A stretch of DNA of 64,000 bases from Jiangella asiatica (GTDB taxonomy: Bacteria; Actinomycetota; Actinomycetes; Jiangellales; Jiangellaceae). A program made the translations under genes and the position numbers. How positions within the stretch are numbered: position 1 is the stretch's first letter; every line of letters begins with the position of its first letter. The DNA is taken from NCBI RefSeq assembly GCF_004349065.1, contig NZ_SMKZ01000033.1, positions 1-64,000 on the forward strand, read 5' to 3'. Shown in pieces: positions 33,054 to 40,562 of this stretch. Under the pieces are notes generated by a model. That model did no database searches. It had not been told where the DNA came from and saw only the letters and a list, made by a program, of their open reading frames with translations.

Positions 33054-35153
33054 TCAGCGGTAACGGATGACGGCGAGCTCGTCGGCGGCACCGCCGCTGA
33101 CGTTGCCGGCGAGAGCGCCGTCGAGGATGGTGCCGTGCGTGACGGGGGACGCCACCGGGTCGGCGGCGGAGTTCCCGGACTTTATGGACCAGCTGAGGTC
33201 GTTGCCGACCTCGCGGACGCCGGCCAGCGAGTCGATGCCGTCGCCGTTCCAGTCCCCGGCGACGAAGCGGTCCCCGGTCCGGCCGAACGTGAATGACGGC
33301 AGGTAGGTCGGATCGGTGTTGTTGTTGGTGCGCAGGAACATCTCTGTGCCGCGGATGAGACCGGGCGCGTCGATGCCGTTGCCGTTCCAGTCCCCGATGA
33401 CGAGGCGGTCACTGGCGCGGCCACCGGTGTAGACGACGTCGGCGGGACCGGTGTTGTCGTTGGACAGCAGGAAGGTCTTGCCCATGCGGATGCCGATGGT
33501 GTCGTCGCCGTCGCCGTCCCAGTCGCCGACGATCGCTTCGCTGCACGCCCGGCCGTAGTCGTAGCTCTGGGGGTTGGCTCCGGATGCCGAGTTGCTGAGA
33601 TAGAACGTAAGGCCTCTCCGCCAGCCGGGTGTGTCGTCGCCGTCACCGTCCCAATCGCCGAGGAAATGCGAGTCCGCATTGGCGGCCAGCGCGACCGGTG
33701 CGGTCGGCGTCGAGCCGGTACTGGCCTGGTACGTCACGGTCGGCCCGCCGGGCGGGTCGAGCAGCTCGCCGTTCAACAGCGGAGAGGTGGCACCGAAAGT
33801 CTCGGTGTCGTTGTAGCTGCGGACTGGTTCGCTGCGGATCACCTCCCTGATCGCGGGGTCGTACGGGTACTCCCGGAATGCCACCTCGGTCGCAGCAAGC
33901 CAGTTGGCCTTGATGTTCTGGGTGAACGCGCTGTTCTCGTAGTAGCGGCCTCGGCACGCGACGGCGTCGGTCAGATCACGCTCCGGGTTGACCGGAGCGG
34001 AGATGAACGGCGCATAGGTGGCGAAGCTGTCGCGCAGGCTCTCGCCGGAGTCGGGGATGTGCCGCCAGTAGTTGGTAGGTGCGTTGTTGTTCCTGGCCAG
34101 CTCCGCCGCGACGGCGACGAACTTCTGGCCGAGCGAGGAGTAGATCAAACCCCGGTCGGGCCCGTCCGGGGCGGTCCGGCTGGTCGCCCGGTATCGGTCG
34201 TAGGTCTCCGAGCGGAGCGGATCGGGCCAGCGGTCGTCGTCGGCATTGAGGCTGGGGTCGCGTTCTTGCAGCTGTTGGCCTGGCATGACCAGCACGCCGC
34301 CGAACACCTCGTGCAGGTCACGCGGGTTGTCGGGGTCGCTGAGCGCGTAGGAGACGAGATTGGCGTTCCCGGTGGCATACCCGATGGCGAGCTGGCCGAC
34401 GACGTGCGCGGTGAGGTGGTTGTTGTAGTACTGCCGGTTCAGCCACGGTGGTGTCACCGGCGTCGGCTCCGCCGTCGGCGAGGTCTTGACCTCGGTCGCG
34501 GTCTCCCAGAGGTGGGTGCTGTGCTGGATGGGCGAACGCATGCTGGCGAACCAGCGCTCGATCTCGGTGCGCTCCGCGGTTGTCAGGTATGGCTGCAGGA
34601 TCGCGTAGGCGTCGGCGAACACCACGAGCCTCCGCCCGATGTGCAGGCCGGCCGCATGCGCCATGGCCTTCCCGGGGTAGTGAAAGTCTTGCCAACTCGG
34701 CGTCGGATCGTCGGGTGGGAGGTCGGCATTGCAGAAGACGGCCCATTCCATCAGGGCGTCGCGGGCCTTGGTCAGGTAGGCGGTGTTCCCGTTCACGCGG
34801 TAGGCGACCGCGAGCGCGTGGATCAGGCGTGCCTCGAGACCGGCGTCCTCGGTCCAGATGCGGATGTCGTCGGACTCGTGCGGCATGAAGTCGCGGGCGA
34901 GCCCCTGGTTCGCCTGGTTCTGGACCAGGACCCATGACGCGTAGAACGGCGAGCTGGCGTCGGTGCTGCGGGCTTGGGCTCGCACGATCTCCGCCTCGGT
35001 CGTGAGCAGGACCGGGCGCTGGGTGGTGTCGACGGCCGCGGTCATGCCGGCCTCGTTCTTCTGGCTGGTGTGTCCCATCGCTGGGTGGGTGGCGGCTAGG
35101 CATGCTGCGACCACCAGTCCGGCGACGACGGAGCGCTTCTTCCCGAACAGCAT
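33054..35153 (-). CDS. Secreted alginate-lyase-family protein with C-terminal calcium-type repeats
   Basis: The 699-residue protein has a Sec signal (KKRSVVAGLVVAACLAATHPAMG-H) and a helical alginate-lyase-like domain (residues about 60-500, with YYNNHLTAHVVGQLAIGYAT). A C-terminal region follows with four repeats carrying D-x-D-x-D loops: GDWDGDGDDTPGW, GDWDGDGDDTIGI, GDWNGNGIDAPG and GDWNGDGIDSLAG. Such FG-GAP/VCBS-like repeats bind calcium and fold as a propeller-type module, probably holding the enzyme to the polymer or cell surface. ATG at 35153 follows AAGGAG. A LacI-type site lies 43 bp upstream. The lyase domain differs greatly from the tandem pair. Confidence 0.85.
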   Translation of the reverse strand: MLFGKKRSVVAGLVVAACLAATHPAMGHTSQKNEAGMTAAVDTTQRPVLLTTEAEIVRAQARSTDASSPFYASWVLVQNQANQGLARDFMPHESDDIRIWTEDAGLEARLIHALAVAYRVNGNTAYLTKARDALMEWAVFCNADLPPDDPTPSWQDFHYPGKAMAHAAGLHIGRRLVVFADAYAILQPYLTTAERTEIERWFASMRSPIQHSTHLWETATEVKTSPTAEPTPVTPPWLNRQYYNNHLTAHVVGQLAIGYATGNANLVSYALSDPDNPRDLHEVFGGVLVMPGQQLQERDPSLNADDDRWPDPLRSETYDRYRATSRTAPDGPDRGLIYSSLGQKFVAVAAELARNNNAPTNYWRHIPDSGESLRDSFATYAPFISAPVNPERDLTDAVACRGRYYENSAFTQNIKANWLAATEVAFREYPYDPAIREVIRSEPVRSYNDTETFGATSPLLNGELLDPPGGPTVTYQASTGSTPTAPVALAANADSHFLGDWDGDGDDTPGWRRGLTFYLSNSASGANPQSYDYGRACSEAIVGDWDGDGDDTIGIRMGKTFLLSNDNTGPADVVYTGGRASDRLVIGDWNGNGIDAPGLIRGTEMFLRTNNNTDPTYLPSFTFGRTGDRFVAGDWNGDGIDSLAGVREVGNDLSWSIKSGNSAADPVASPVTHGTILDGALAGNVSGGAADELAVIRYR

Positions 35154-35195
35154 CGGCCGACTCCTTCGCGCTGGTTGACAGGTGGGCCGATTGTA

Positions 35196-35209
35196 CTGAA
35201 ACGTTACAA
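35196..35209. promoter_or_regulatory. LacI-type operator-like site
   Basis: CTGAAACGTTACAA has the central CG and ten self-complementary positions of fourteen that define typical LacI-family operators (TGAAACGTTTCA). It lies 43 bp upstream of the secreted lyase start. Confidence 0.6.
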
Positions 35210-35734
35210 TTGGCGCTAGTGCCGAATTTGAGGCATATCCGTAATGCGATTGAGAGCCCACCGCCATGCGGACTCGGAACGCCTCTGGACGGAGGCCATG
35301 ACCTGCGCCGCGTTCGTCCTGGCCCGCGGCTTCGGCGATTCGAGCCGCCGATCGTGAGGGCGGGGCTGGGTGTTGGCCGTCGTCGTTTATCACGGTGAGG
35401 GCGTCATCATGGGCGACGACGAACGGTAGCCGATGCGGCACGGCCGGTCCGGTGATCGGCGACGCCACCGTGACGACGCAGTCGGTGGCTCGGGTGCCGC
35501 ACGGTCTGCACGTCGGCCCCGGCAGGGAAGTGCCACCGCGACGACCACGCTCGGTCAGGGCGCAGCAAGAGCATGGAAGATCTATGGGCCGATCTTGGCT
35601 GGACGATGTCGCCTGCATCTCGTCCGCGGCCCTGAGGGGCAAACGTGTCAGTTGGAGGCCGGCACCACCGAACACATCAACGGCGCCTACACCTTCTCCG
35701 AGATGTCCGCGGGTGGCGGTCTCGTGGTTGCGTT
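35210..35734. other. Gene-free stretch
   Basis: No gene is supportable. Minus-strand frames here include a protein-like string near 35500-35390 (VVTVASPITGPAVPHRLPF), without start or recognisable family, perhaps another decayed fragment. The stretch leads into the truncated tRNA. Confidence 0.4.
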
Positions 35735-35776
35735 GTTCGGGACGAAGAGGTCGCAGGTTCAATCCTGTCACCCCGA
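35735..35776 (+). pseudogene. Truncated tRNA-Pro(CGG) 3' half, probable integration scar
   Basis: From GTTCGGGACGAAG the sequence follows an actinobacterial tRNA-Pro(CGG): anticodon loop TTCGGGA with 3' stem CGAAG, variable region AGGTC, T-arm GCAGG-TTCAAT-CCTGT and acceptor CACCCCGA. The T-loop lacks one A and the 5' half of the tRNA is absent. Site-specific elements such as pSAM2 integrate in tRNA-Pro over a segment running from the anticodon loop to the 3' end, exactly the part kept here. No integrase gene is visible nearby. Confidence 0.65.
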
Positions 35777-35777
35777 T

Positions 35778-35793
35778 CACCGTCACCCCGACC
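35778..35793 (+). repeat. 16-bp direct repeat, right copy (partner at 125-140)
   Basis: CACCGTCACCCCGACC directly follows the tRNA-Pro fragment and repeats its last bases (GTCACCCCGA). The identical string at 125-140 also precedes GTGAG. Together they bracket about 35.6 kb, including the whole polysaccharide cluster. Confidence 0.4.
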
Positions 35794-36288
35794 GAGGTGA
35801 GACGATATGTAGATCTTCTGGCGGATCGTAGGCATCGGGATGCTTCGGCCGGTGGTGCGGGCTCGCGGGATCGCGGTGCTCAGGGAGCTGAAGTAAGAGC
35901 TCGCAGAGGATCGGGACAGGCGAGGTCGGGTGCATGGCGCGCCGCGCCGTGAGTGCGGCGTGCCACCGCTCGTGAGGCCGGCCATGAGCACTTGTCGCAT
36001 GGTTCTCGTGACGTGGGAATAGCGGCCGCCAGCGGGACGGAACGGCGTTCCTCGGAGGCTCGCTTCTTCGGAAGCCACCTCGAGGCCGCCGTTCGAACAG
36101 CCAGTCGTCGAACGGACTGCGGCGCCAGTGCGCGCTGCCGTTTCGGCCGGAAAGACATACCGGTTGCCGTGGCACGGCCGGTCCAGTACTGGACGGTCAC
36201 GGCAACGAACTCGTCATCTCGACCGGCGAGCAGGGCGGCTCGTTCGGCGATCAGCGTGGCGCCGAGCGGGTCTGTCGTGATCTTCTCC
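35794..36288. other. Gene-free stretch with fragmentary coding traces
   Basis: Nothing intact. A minus-strand string (DPLGATLIAERAALLAGRDD and EFVAVTVQYWTGRAT, about 36290-36170) looks like part of a real protein but I cannot name it; no start or end is visible. The stretch is bounded by the tRNA fragment on the left and the permease-gene copy on the right, so it is part of a rearranged junction. Confidence 0.4.
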
Positions 36289-36336
36289 GGGGAGCTGTCC
36301 ACGCCATGGCCGGAAGTCATGGCCGCGGCGTTGGTC
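36289..36336 (+). repeat. 48-bp inverted repeat, copy of permease gene segment
   Basis: These 48 bases are identical to the reverse complement of 37516-37563 inside the CUT1 permease gene, and a further 10 of 11 bases match on the left. They encode GELSTPWPEVMAAALV in the same sense. It is a stray piece of a permease gene placed opposite to the intact one. Confidence 0.85.
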
Positions 36337-36339
36337 CTT

Positions 36340-36541
36340 GCTGCGCGTCGGCGGACCCGGCCAGCCGGCCCAGCCCGTGTAGCCAGCCGCGCATGCCGGC
36401 GTCGCCGTACCGGTCGAACGCCTCGGCCAAGCGGGCGTCGGCGCCGAACACTTCGTACCCGGTGAGCGGCGGCAGCTGGTTGGTGACCTCGTGCGTGGCT
36501 GCCACCTGATCACGGTACGTCTTCAGTCGGAACCCCGCCAC
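36340..36541 (-). pseudogene. Truncated AidB-like acyl-CoA dehydrogenase
   Basis: Leftward from the ATG at 36541 the product begins MAGFRLKTYRDQVAATHEVT, then NQLPPLTGYEVFGADARLAE and LGRLAGSADA. This matches the N-terminus of actinobacterial AidB-like acyl-CoA dehydrogenases (THEVTNQPPPL-GYDVF form; E. coli AidB has THTVFNQPIPL). After about 65 residues homology ends where the permease-like repeat begins, and the frame stops at 36317. The whole flavin-binding part is missing. It overlaps the end of the GntR gene by 19 bases. Confidence 0.6.
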
Positions 36542-37344
36542 GACGGTGTCTCGTCGTGCGTGGCCATGAGCTCGGCGTGCCGGCGGGCGACCTCGTCCAG
36601 GATGGCGTCGAGGGACACCGTCGGACCCATCTGTCGTTCCAGCTCACGCTGCGCCACGACGTCGACCCGTCGCTCGAAGTCCGCGCCGTACATGTGCCGG
36701 GCGAGCTCGATGTGCTCGGACATGGCTGCGGCGGCCTTGTCGGGTTCGTGGTCGCGGATGGCGCGCCAGATCCTGTCATGTAAGGGGGCCCCGATCTGCC
36801 GCACCTTGCGGTCGGAGAGGCTACGCAGCATGAGCTCGAAGATGAGGTTGCTGATGGACGCGTAGGTAATCTCGATGACGGTGTTGTGGCTGGCCCGCAC
36901 GACCAGCGCATGGAAGGCGAGGTCGAGCTGGGCCTCCTCGAGGACGTGCTTCGCGGCATCGAACTCGTCGAGGCACCAACGCAGGGCCCGCACCTCGAGG
37001 TCGGTGGCGTTGAGGGCCGCGAGCCGGGCCGCGTATGTCTCGACCATGAGCCGGGCCTCGGTCAGCTCCCGGACGGTGGCGTTGCGGCGTCGGTAGAGGG
37101 CGTCCAGGCTCTTCGCGCCATCCATGGTGTCCGCAGCGCGTACGTAGGTTCCGCGCGACGACTGGATGTCGATGAGACCTTGGTCGGCCAGCCCGCGCAG
37201 CACCTCGCGCACCATGGGCCGAGACAGGCCGAACCGTTCGGCCAGGGTGCGCTCGGACGGCAGCTTCGTGCCCGGCGAAAGGCGCCCCGAGACGATCTCG
37301 TCGCGCAGATGGGCGGACAGGCCTTCTCGCGTGGGTATGGACAT
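36523..37344 (-). CDS. GntR-family regulator, FadR/FCD subfamily
   Basis: The 273-residue protein has an N-terminal winged HTH (LRDEIVSGRLSPGTKLPSER, LAERFGLSRPMVREVLRGLA, QGLIDIQSSRGTYV). Its helical FCD effector domain has metal-site residues in the D-x3-H (FDAAKHVLEEAQLDLAFHALVV) and H (HDRIW, EHIELARH) segments. Such regulators answer to sugar acids or related carboxylates. ATG at 37344 is chosen because earlier residues are not conserved. It lies directly downstream of the CUT1 importer and enolase-superfamily dehydratase genes. Two FadR-like operators (41791 and 41869) sit in front of those genes. Confidence 0.92.
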   Translation of the reverse strand: MSIPTREGLSAHLRDEIVSGRLSPGTKLPSERTLAERFGLSRPMVREVLRGLADQGLIDIQSSRGTYVRAADTMDGAKSLDALYRRRNATVRELTEARLMVETYAARLAALNATDLEVRALRWCLDEFDAAKHVLEEAQLDLAFHALVVRASHNTVIEITYASISNLIFELMLRSLSDRKVRQIGAPLHDRIWRAIRDHEPDKAAAAMSEHIELARHMYGADFERRVDVVAQRELERQMGPTVSLDAILDEVARRHAELMATHDETPSWRGSD

Positions 37345-37437
37345 CGGTCTCCCATCACCGTCCAGTCCGCGGGATCTCGACACCCGATCGACCTGCAAGT
37401 CTATAAGTATGACGATCAACGGCCCCAGGACGGACGT

Positions 37438-38322
37438 TCACTTGGAGGCCCCGGCAAGCCCGGCGACGAAGTACTTCTGGAATGCCAGGAAGAGCACCAC
37501 GGGCGGCGCGGCGAAGACCAACGCCGCGGCCATGACTTCCGGCCATGGCGTGGACAGCTCCCCGAAGAAGCTCGCGATGCCCATGCTGCCCACCCAGTCG
37601 GTCGACCGCGTGATGATGAGACGCGCGAACATGTACTCGTTCCAACTCGCGATGAACGCGAAGACGCCCGTTGCGACGACGCCCGGCAACGCCAGCGGGA
37701 GGGTGATGCGGAAGAGCACGCCGAGTCGGTTGCAGCCGTCCACACGGGCCGCCTCCTCGATCTCCTCGGGGATCGTGTCGAAGATGGACTTGAGCATCCA
37801 GGTGGCGACTGGCACCGCAAAGATGAAGTTTGCAACGACCAGGCCGTGTAGTCCGCCGACGAGACCGAGGTCGATGAACGCCTTGAAGATCGGGATCATG
37901 AGCACGATGCCGGGCATCATCTGCGTCGCCAGCGTCAGGAAGCCGGCCACACCGACGCCTCGCGTGTGCCAGCGCGACATGGCGTACGCCCCCCACGCGG
38001 CGAACACCAGGGTGAGTGCCGCCGAGCAGACAGCGACGACCAGCGTGTTGCGCAACCAGACGACGATCTCGGTGCTCTCCCATATCGCGCTGAACGCGGC
38101 GAAAGTGGGCTCCGTGGGCAGCAGCTGGGGCGGGAAGAGGTACCGCTCACCCCGCGGCTGCAGTGACTGGACGACCATCCAGTACAGCGGCCAGAGCGCG
38201 AAGAGCGTGATCAGCATGACGAGCAGCCAGGTCTGACCGGCCCGGCCGGCCCGGCGCACCAGGACGGCTCGTCGCCCTGGCGCCGCGGCACGGCGGCGCG
38301 CGTGATCGATGTCAAGCATCAT
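37438..38322 (-). CDS. ABC sugar transporter permease (MalG/CUT1 type)
   Basis: The 294-residue protein has six membrane helices and the MalG-like EAA loop EEIEEAARVDGCNRLGVLFRITLPLALPG, which docks to the ATPase. It pairs with the MalF-type permease upstream, whose stop it overlaps by 11 bases. The end of the gene includes a 48-bp segment (37516-37563) repeated in inverted orientation at 36289-36336. The C-terminus (FQKYFVAGLAGASK) is normal, so this is the functional copy. Confidence 0.93.
   Translation of the reverse strand: MMLDIDHARRRAAAPGRRAVLVRRAGRAGQTWLLVMLITLFALWPLYWMVVQSLQPRGERYLFPPQLLPTEPTFAAFSAIWESTEIVVWLRNTLVVAVCSAALTLVFAAWGAYAMSRWHTRGVGVAGFLTLATQMMPGIVLMIPIFKAFIDLGLVGGLHGLVVANFIFAVPVATWMLKSIFDTIPEEIEEAARVDGCNRLGVLFRITLPLALPGVVATGVFAFIASWNEYMFARLIITRSTDWVGSMGIASFFGELSTPWPEVMAAALVFAAPPVVLFLAFQKYFVAGLAGASK
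37516..37563 (-). repeat. 48-bp inverted repeat inside permease gene
   Basis: Exact inverted partner of 36289-36336. It belongs to the coding sequence of the permease, about 25 codons before its stop. The 1.2 kb between the copies carries the AidB-like fragment and the GntR gene. Confidence 0.85.
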
Positions 38323-39241
38323 GAGCCCTCCTGGTCCGCAGGTAGACGAGCGCAGGGACAGTGGCGAGCACGAGCACGACGGCGCCGAGCGTGGCTGCCC
38401 GGCCGAAGTCGTAGCGGTCGAACGCCTCGATGTAGGCAGCGAGCGAGAGCACGCGGGTCTCGCCGGCCGGACCACCACGGGTGGCCAGGAAGATGACCGT
38501 CACGTCCGCGCCGAGCGCCCACACGGTCTTCAGCAGGGCGAGGACGGCGATGACCGGTCGCAGGCCGGGAAGCGTCACGTAGCGGAACTGGGCGAAGGCA
38601 CCCGCGCCGTCGATGGCGGCGGCCTCGTAGAGCTCCTTTCGCACGTTCTGCAGCCCGGCGAGGAACAGGACGGCGGCGAACGGGAAGCTCCGCCAGATCT
38701 GGATCACGATGACGACGGGCAGCGCCCATACCGGTGAGTTCAGCCACGCGATGTTGGCATCTATCAGTCCTGCGGTACGCAGAAGGTGGTTGATGACGCC
38801 GTACTGGTTGTCCAGCGCCCATCGCCATACGAGGACGGCCGGCACGATCGGCAGCGCCCACGGCACGATGATCAGCATCCGGACCACGCCCCTGCCCCGG
38901 AATGCCCGATTGAGCACCAGCGCCGTCCCGAGCCCGAGCGCGAGTCCGCCGATCACGCTGCCAGCAGTGAACAGCAGTGTGACCCACACCGTCGTCCAGA
39001 ACGCACCGTCGGAGAACAGGTCCGAATAGTTCTGCACACCGACGAACCGACCGTCGACGGCGATGCTGCCCTCGTAGAAGCTTCGGCGCAGCACCTCCAG
39101 AATCGGTAGCAGGAAGCCGGCCGCGAGCACCGCGGCCGTCGGGGCCAGGAAGGCGTAGGGCACCCACGCGCGCCGGGGCCGGCGACGGGCCGCTGCACCG
39201 GCCATGGCGCTGCGTGGGGTCTGTGTCAGGGAAGCGGTCAT
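38312..39241 (-). CDS. ABC sugar transporter permease (MalF/CUT1 type)
   Basis: The 309-residue protein has six helices, an N-terminal RRAWVPYAFLAPTAAVLAAGFLLP typical of MalF/UgpA-like permeases, and the EAA loop KELYEAAAIDGAGAFAQFRYVTLPGLRP. It forms the channel with the downstream permease. Its ATG overlaps the binding-protein stop by four bases. No ATPase gene accompanies the system, as is usual for actinomycete CUT1 importers that share one MsiK-like ATPase. Confidence 0.93.
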   Translation of the reverse strand: MTASLTQTPRSAMAGAAARRRPRRAWVPYAFLAPTAAVLAAGFLLPILEVLRRSFYEGSIAVDGRFVGVQNYSDLFSDGAFWTTVWVTLLFTAGSVIGGLALGLGTALVLNRAFRGRGVVRMLIIVPWALPIVPAVLVWRWALDNQYGVINHLLRTAGLIDANIAWLNSPVWALPVVIVIQIWRSFPFAAVLFLAGLQNVRKELYEAAAIDGAGAFAQFRYVTLPGLRPVIAVLALLKTVWALGADVTVIFLATRGGPAGETRVLSLAAYIEAFDRYDFGRAATLGAVVLVLATVPALVYLRTRRAHDA

Positions 39242-40515
39242 GAGCCGAGCAGCGTCGTCAGCTCGTTCTGGATGGACTCGGCCGTCTCCTCGGCCGACAG
39301 GTCGTTCGTGAGCATGGCCTGGAAGCCGTCGCCGACAATGTTCATGACGTCGGTCGCCTGCTCGCCCACGCCGCCGGGAGCGTAGGAGACGGCGGTGGTC
39401 GCGGCATCCACGACCTCTTGGAGGTAGGGGTGCTCCGCCAGCAGGTCGGCCGGCACGTCGACGGGCATGCCCGGCGGCACGAACTTCTCGCGGATGGTGA
39501 GGTCCAAGATCTGGGGGTCGACGGTGTTGAGGATGAAATCTGCGGCCAGGTCCTTGTGTTGCGCGTCGCGCGGCATGGCCATGAAGAGATTGACCGAGAC
39601 GCTCGGGTTCGGCAGCGGCGCCTGGGCGAGCGACACGTGCTGGGCCACCTCCGGGTTCGCCTCCTGTGTGGCCACCGCGAGGAAGGGCCCGGTGACGACG
39701 GATGCGATCTTGCCGGACTGGAAGGCGTCGACGATGTCGGCGCTGCTCGTCCCCGCGGGCACGAGGCCGTCGTTGTAGAGCCCCTTGACGAAGTCGAGCG
39801 CCTCGACGACCTCGTCGGAGGTCGCGGTTGGCTCACCGTCGGTCACGAACGCACCGCCGAAGCCGGCGACGATGGGCATGAGGTACTGGTAGATGTCCGC
39901 TGGGCTGGCACCGCCGGTGACGAAGGCCGCCCCGAAGACCTCGTTGTCGGTGTCGCGAATGGCCTCGATGGCCGCACGCCAGTCCTCCGGCGTGGTCGGG
40001 ATTTCGACGCCGGCCTGTTCGAACAGCTGCCGGTTGAACACGAGCAGGCGCGGGTTGGAATGGGCGAGAAGCCCGTAGACCTCCCCGTCGACGACGGCGA
40101 CCTGTTCAGCCTCGATCATCGCCTCGACGTCGACGCCGGCCTCCTCCAGCCATGGGTTCAGCGGCTCCAGGAGATCCTGCTGGACCCACTGGGTCATCTG
40201 CGGGTCGTAGGGAATGACGACGTCGGGCGCCTGCCCGGACACCATCTGGGTGTAGGCCTGCTGGTGGTAGTCGGCGAACGGGATCACCGGTTTGTCGATG
40301 GAGGCGCCCGGGTTGTCAGCGACGGTCAGTTCCTCCATCAGCGCCATGTACTCGGCGTCCGCACCGCCTTCCCACAGGTGGCTGGGCACGCTGAGCACCT
40401 GGTCCCCGGGGTCGCCGGTCGACGGCTCGTCCGAGCCGCACGAGGCGGCCACCAGAGTTGCGGCGGCGACGATCGCGGACAGTCGCAACAGCCGGGACGT
40501 TCGCGAGATACTCAT
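39238..40515 (-). CDS. Extracellular solute-binding lipoprotein (CUT1 type)
   Basis: The 425-residue protein has a lipoprotein signal (LRLSAIVAAATLVAASCGSD, Cys at about 26) and a family 1 binding fold (DYHQQAYTQMVSGQAPDVVIPYDPQ, DNEVFGAAFVTGG, FQSGKIASVVTGPF). It would capture a sugar or sugar acid for the two permeases that follow with overlapping codons. It starts 48 bp downstream of an enolase-superfamily dehydratase in the same direction, linking the imported ligand with that enzyme's substrate. The ligand cannot be read from sequence. Confidence 0.92.
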   Translation of the reverse strand: MSISRTSRLLRLSAIVAAATLVAASCGSDEPSTGDPGDQVLSVPSHLWEGGADAEYMALMEELTVADNPGASIDKPVIPFADYHQQAYTQMVSGQAPDVVIPYDPQMTQWVQQDLLEPLNPWLEEAGVDVEAMIEAEQVAVVDGEVYGLLAHSNPRLLVFNRQLFEQAGVEIPTTPEDWRAAIEAIRDTDNEVFGAAFVTGGASPADIYQYLMPIVAGFGGAFVTDGEPTATSDEVVEALDFVKGLYNDGLVPAGTSSADIVDAFQSGKIASVVTGPFLAVATQEANPEVAQHVSLAQAPLPNPSVSVNLFMAMPRDAQHKDLAADFILNTVDPQILDLTIREKFVPPGMPVDVPADLLAEHPYLQEVVDAATTAVSYAPGGVGEQATDVMNIVGDGFQAMLTNDLSAEETAESIQNELTTLLGS

Positions 40516-40562
40516 GTTCCCTCCTGATCGACATCGTTGTGGCGGGAGCGGATGGTGAAGCG

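Noticed and set aside
36289-37563. Phase-variable switch between the 48-bp inverted repeats
   Set aside because: No invertase gene is present and the alternative permease end (LAARRRTRPAG...) is not membrane-like, so a functional switch is not supported; the repeat itself is kept as a finding.
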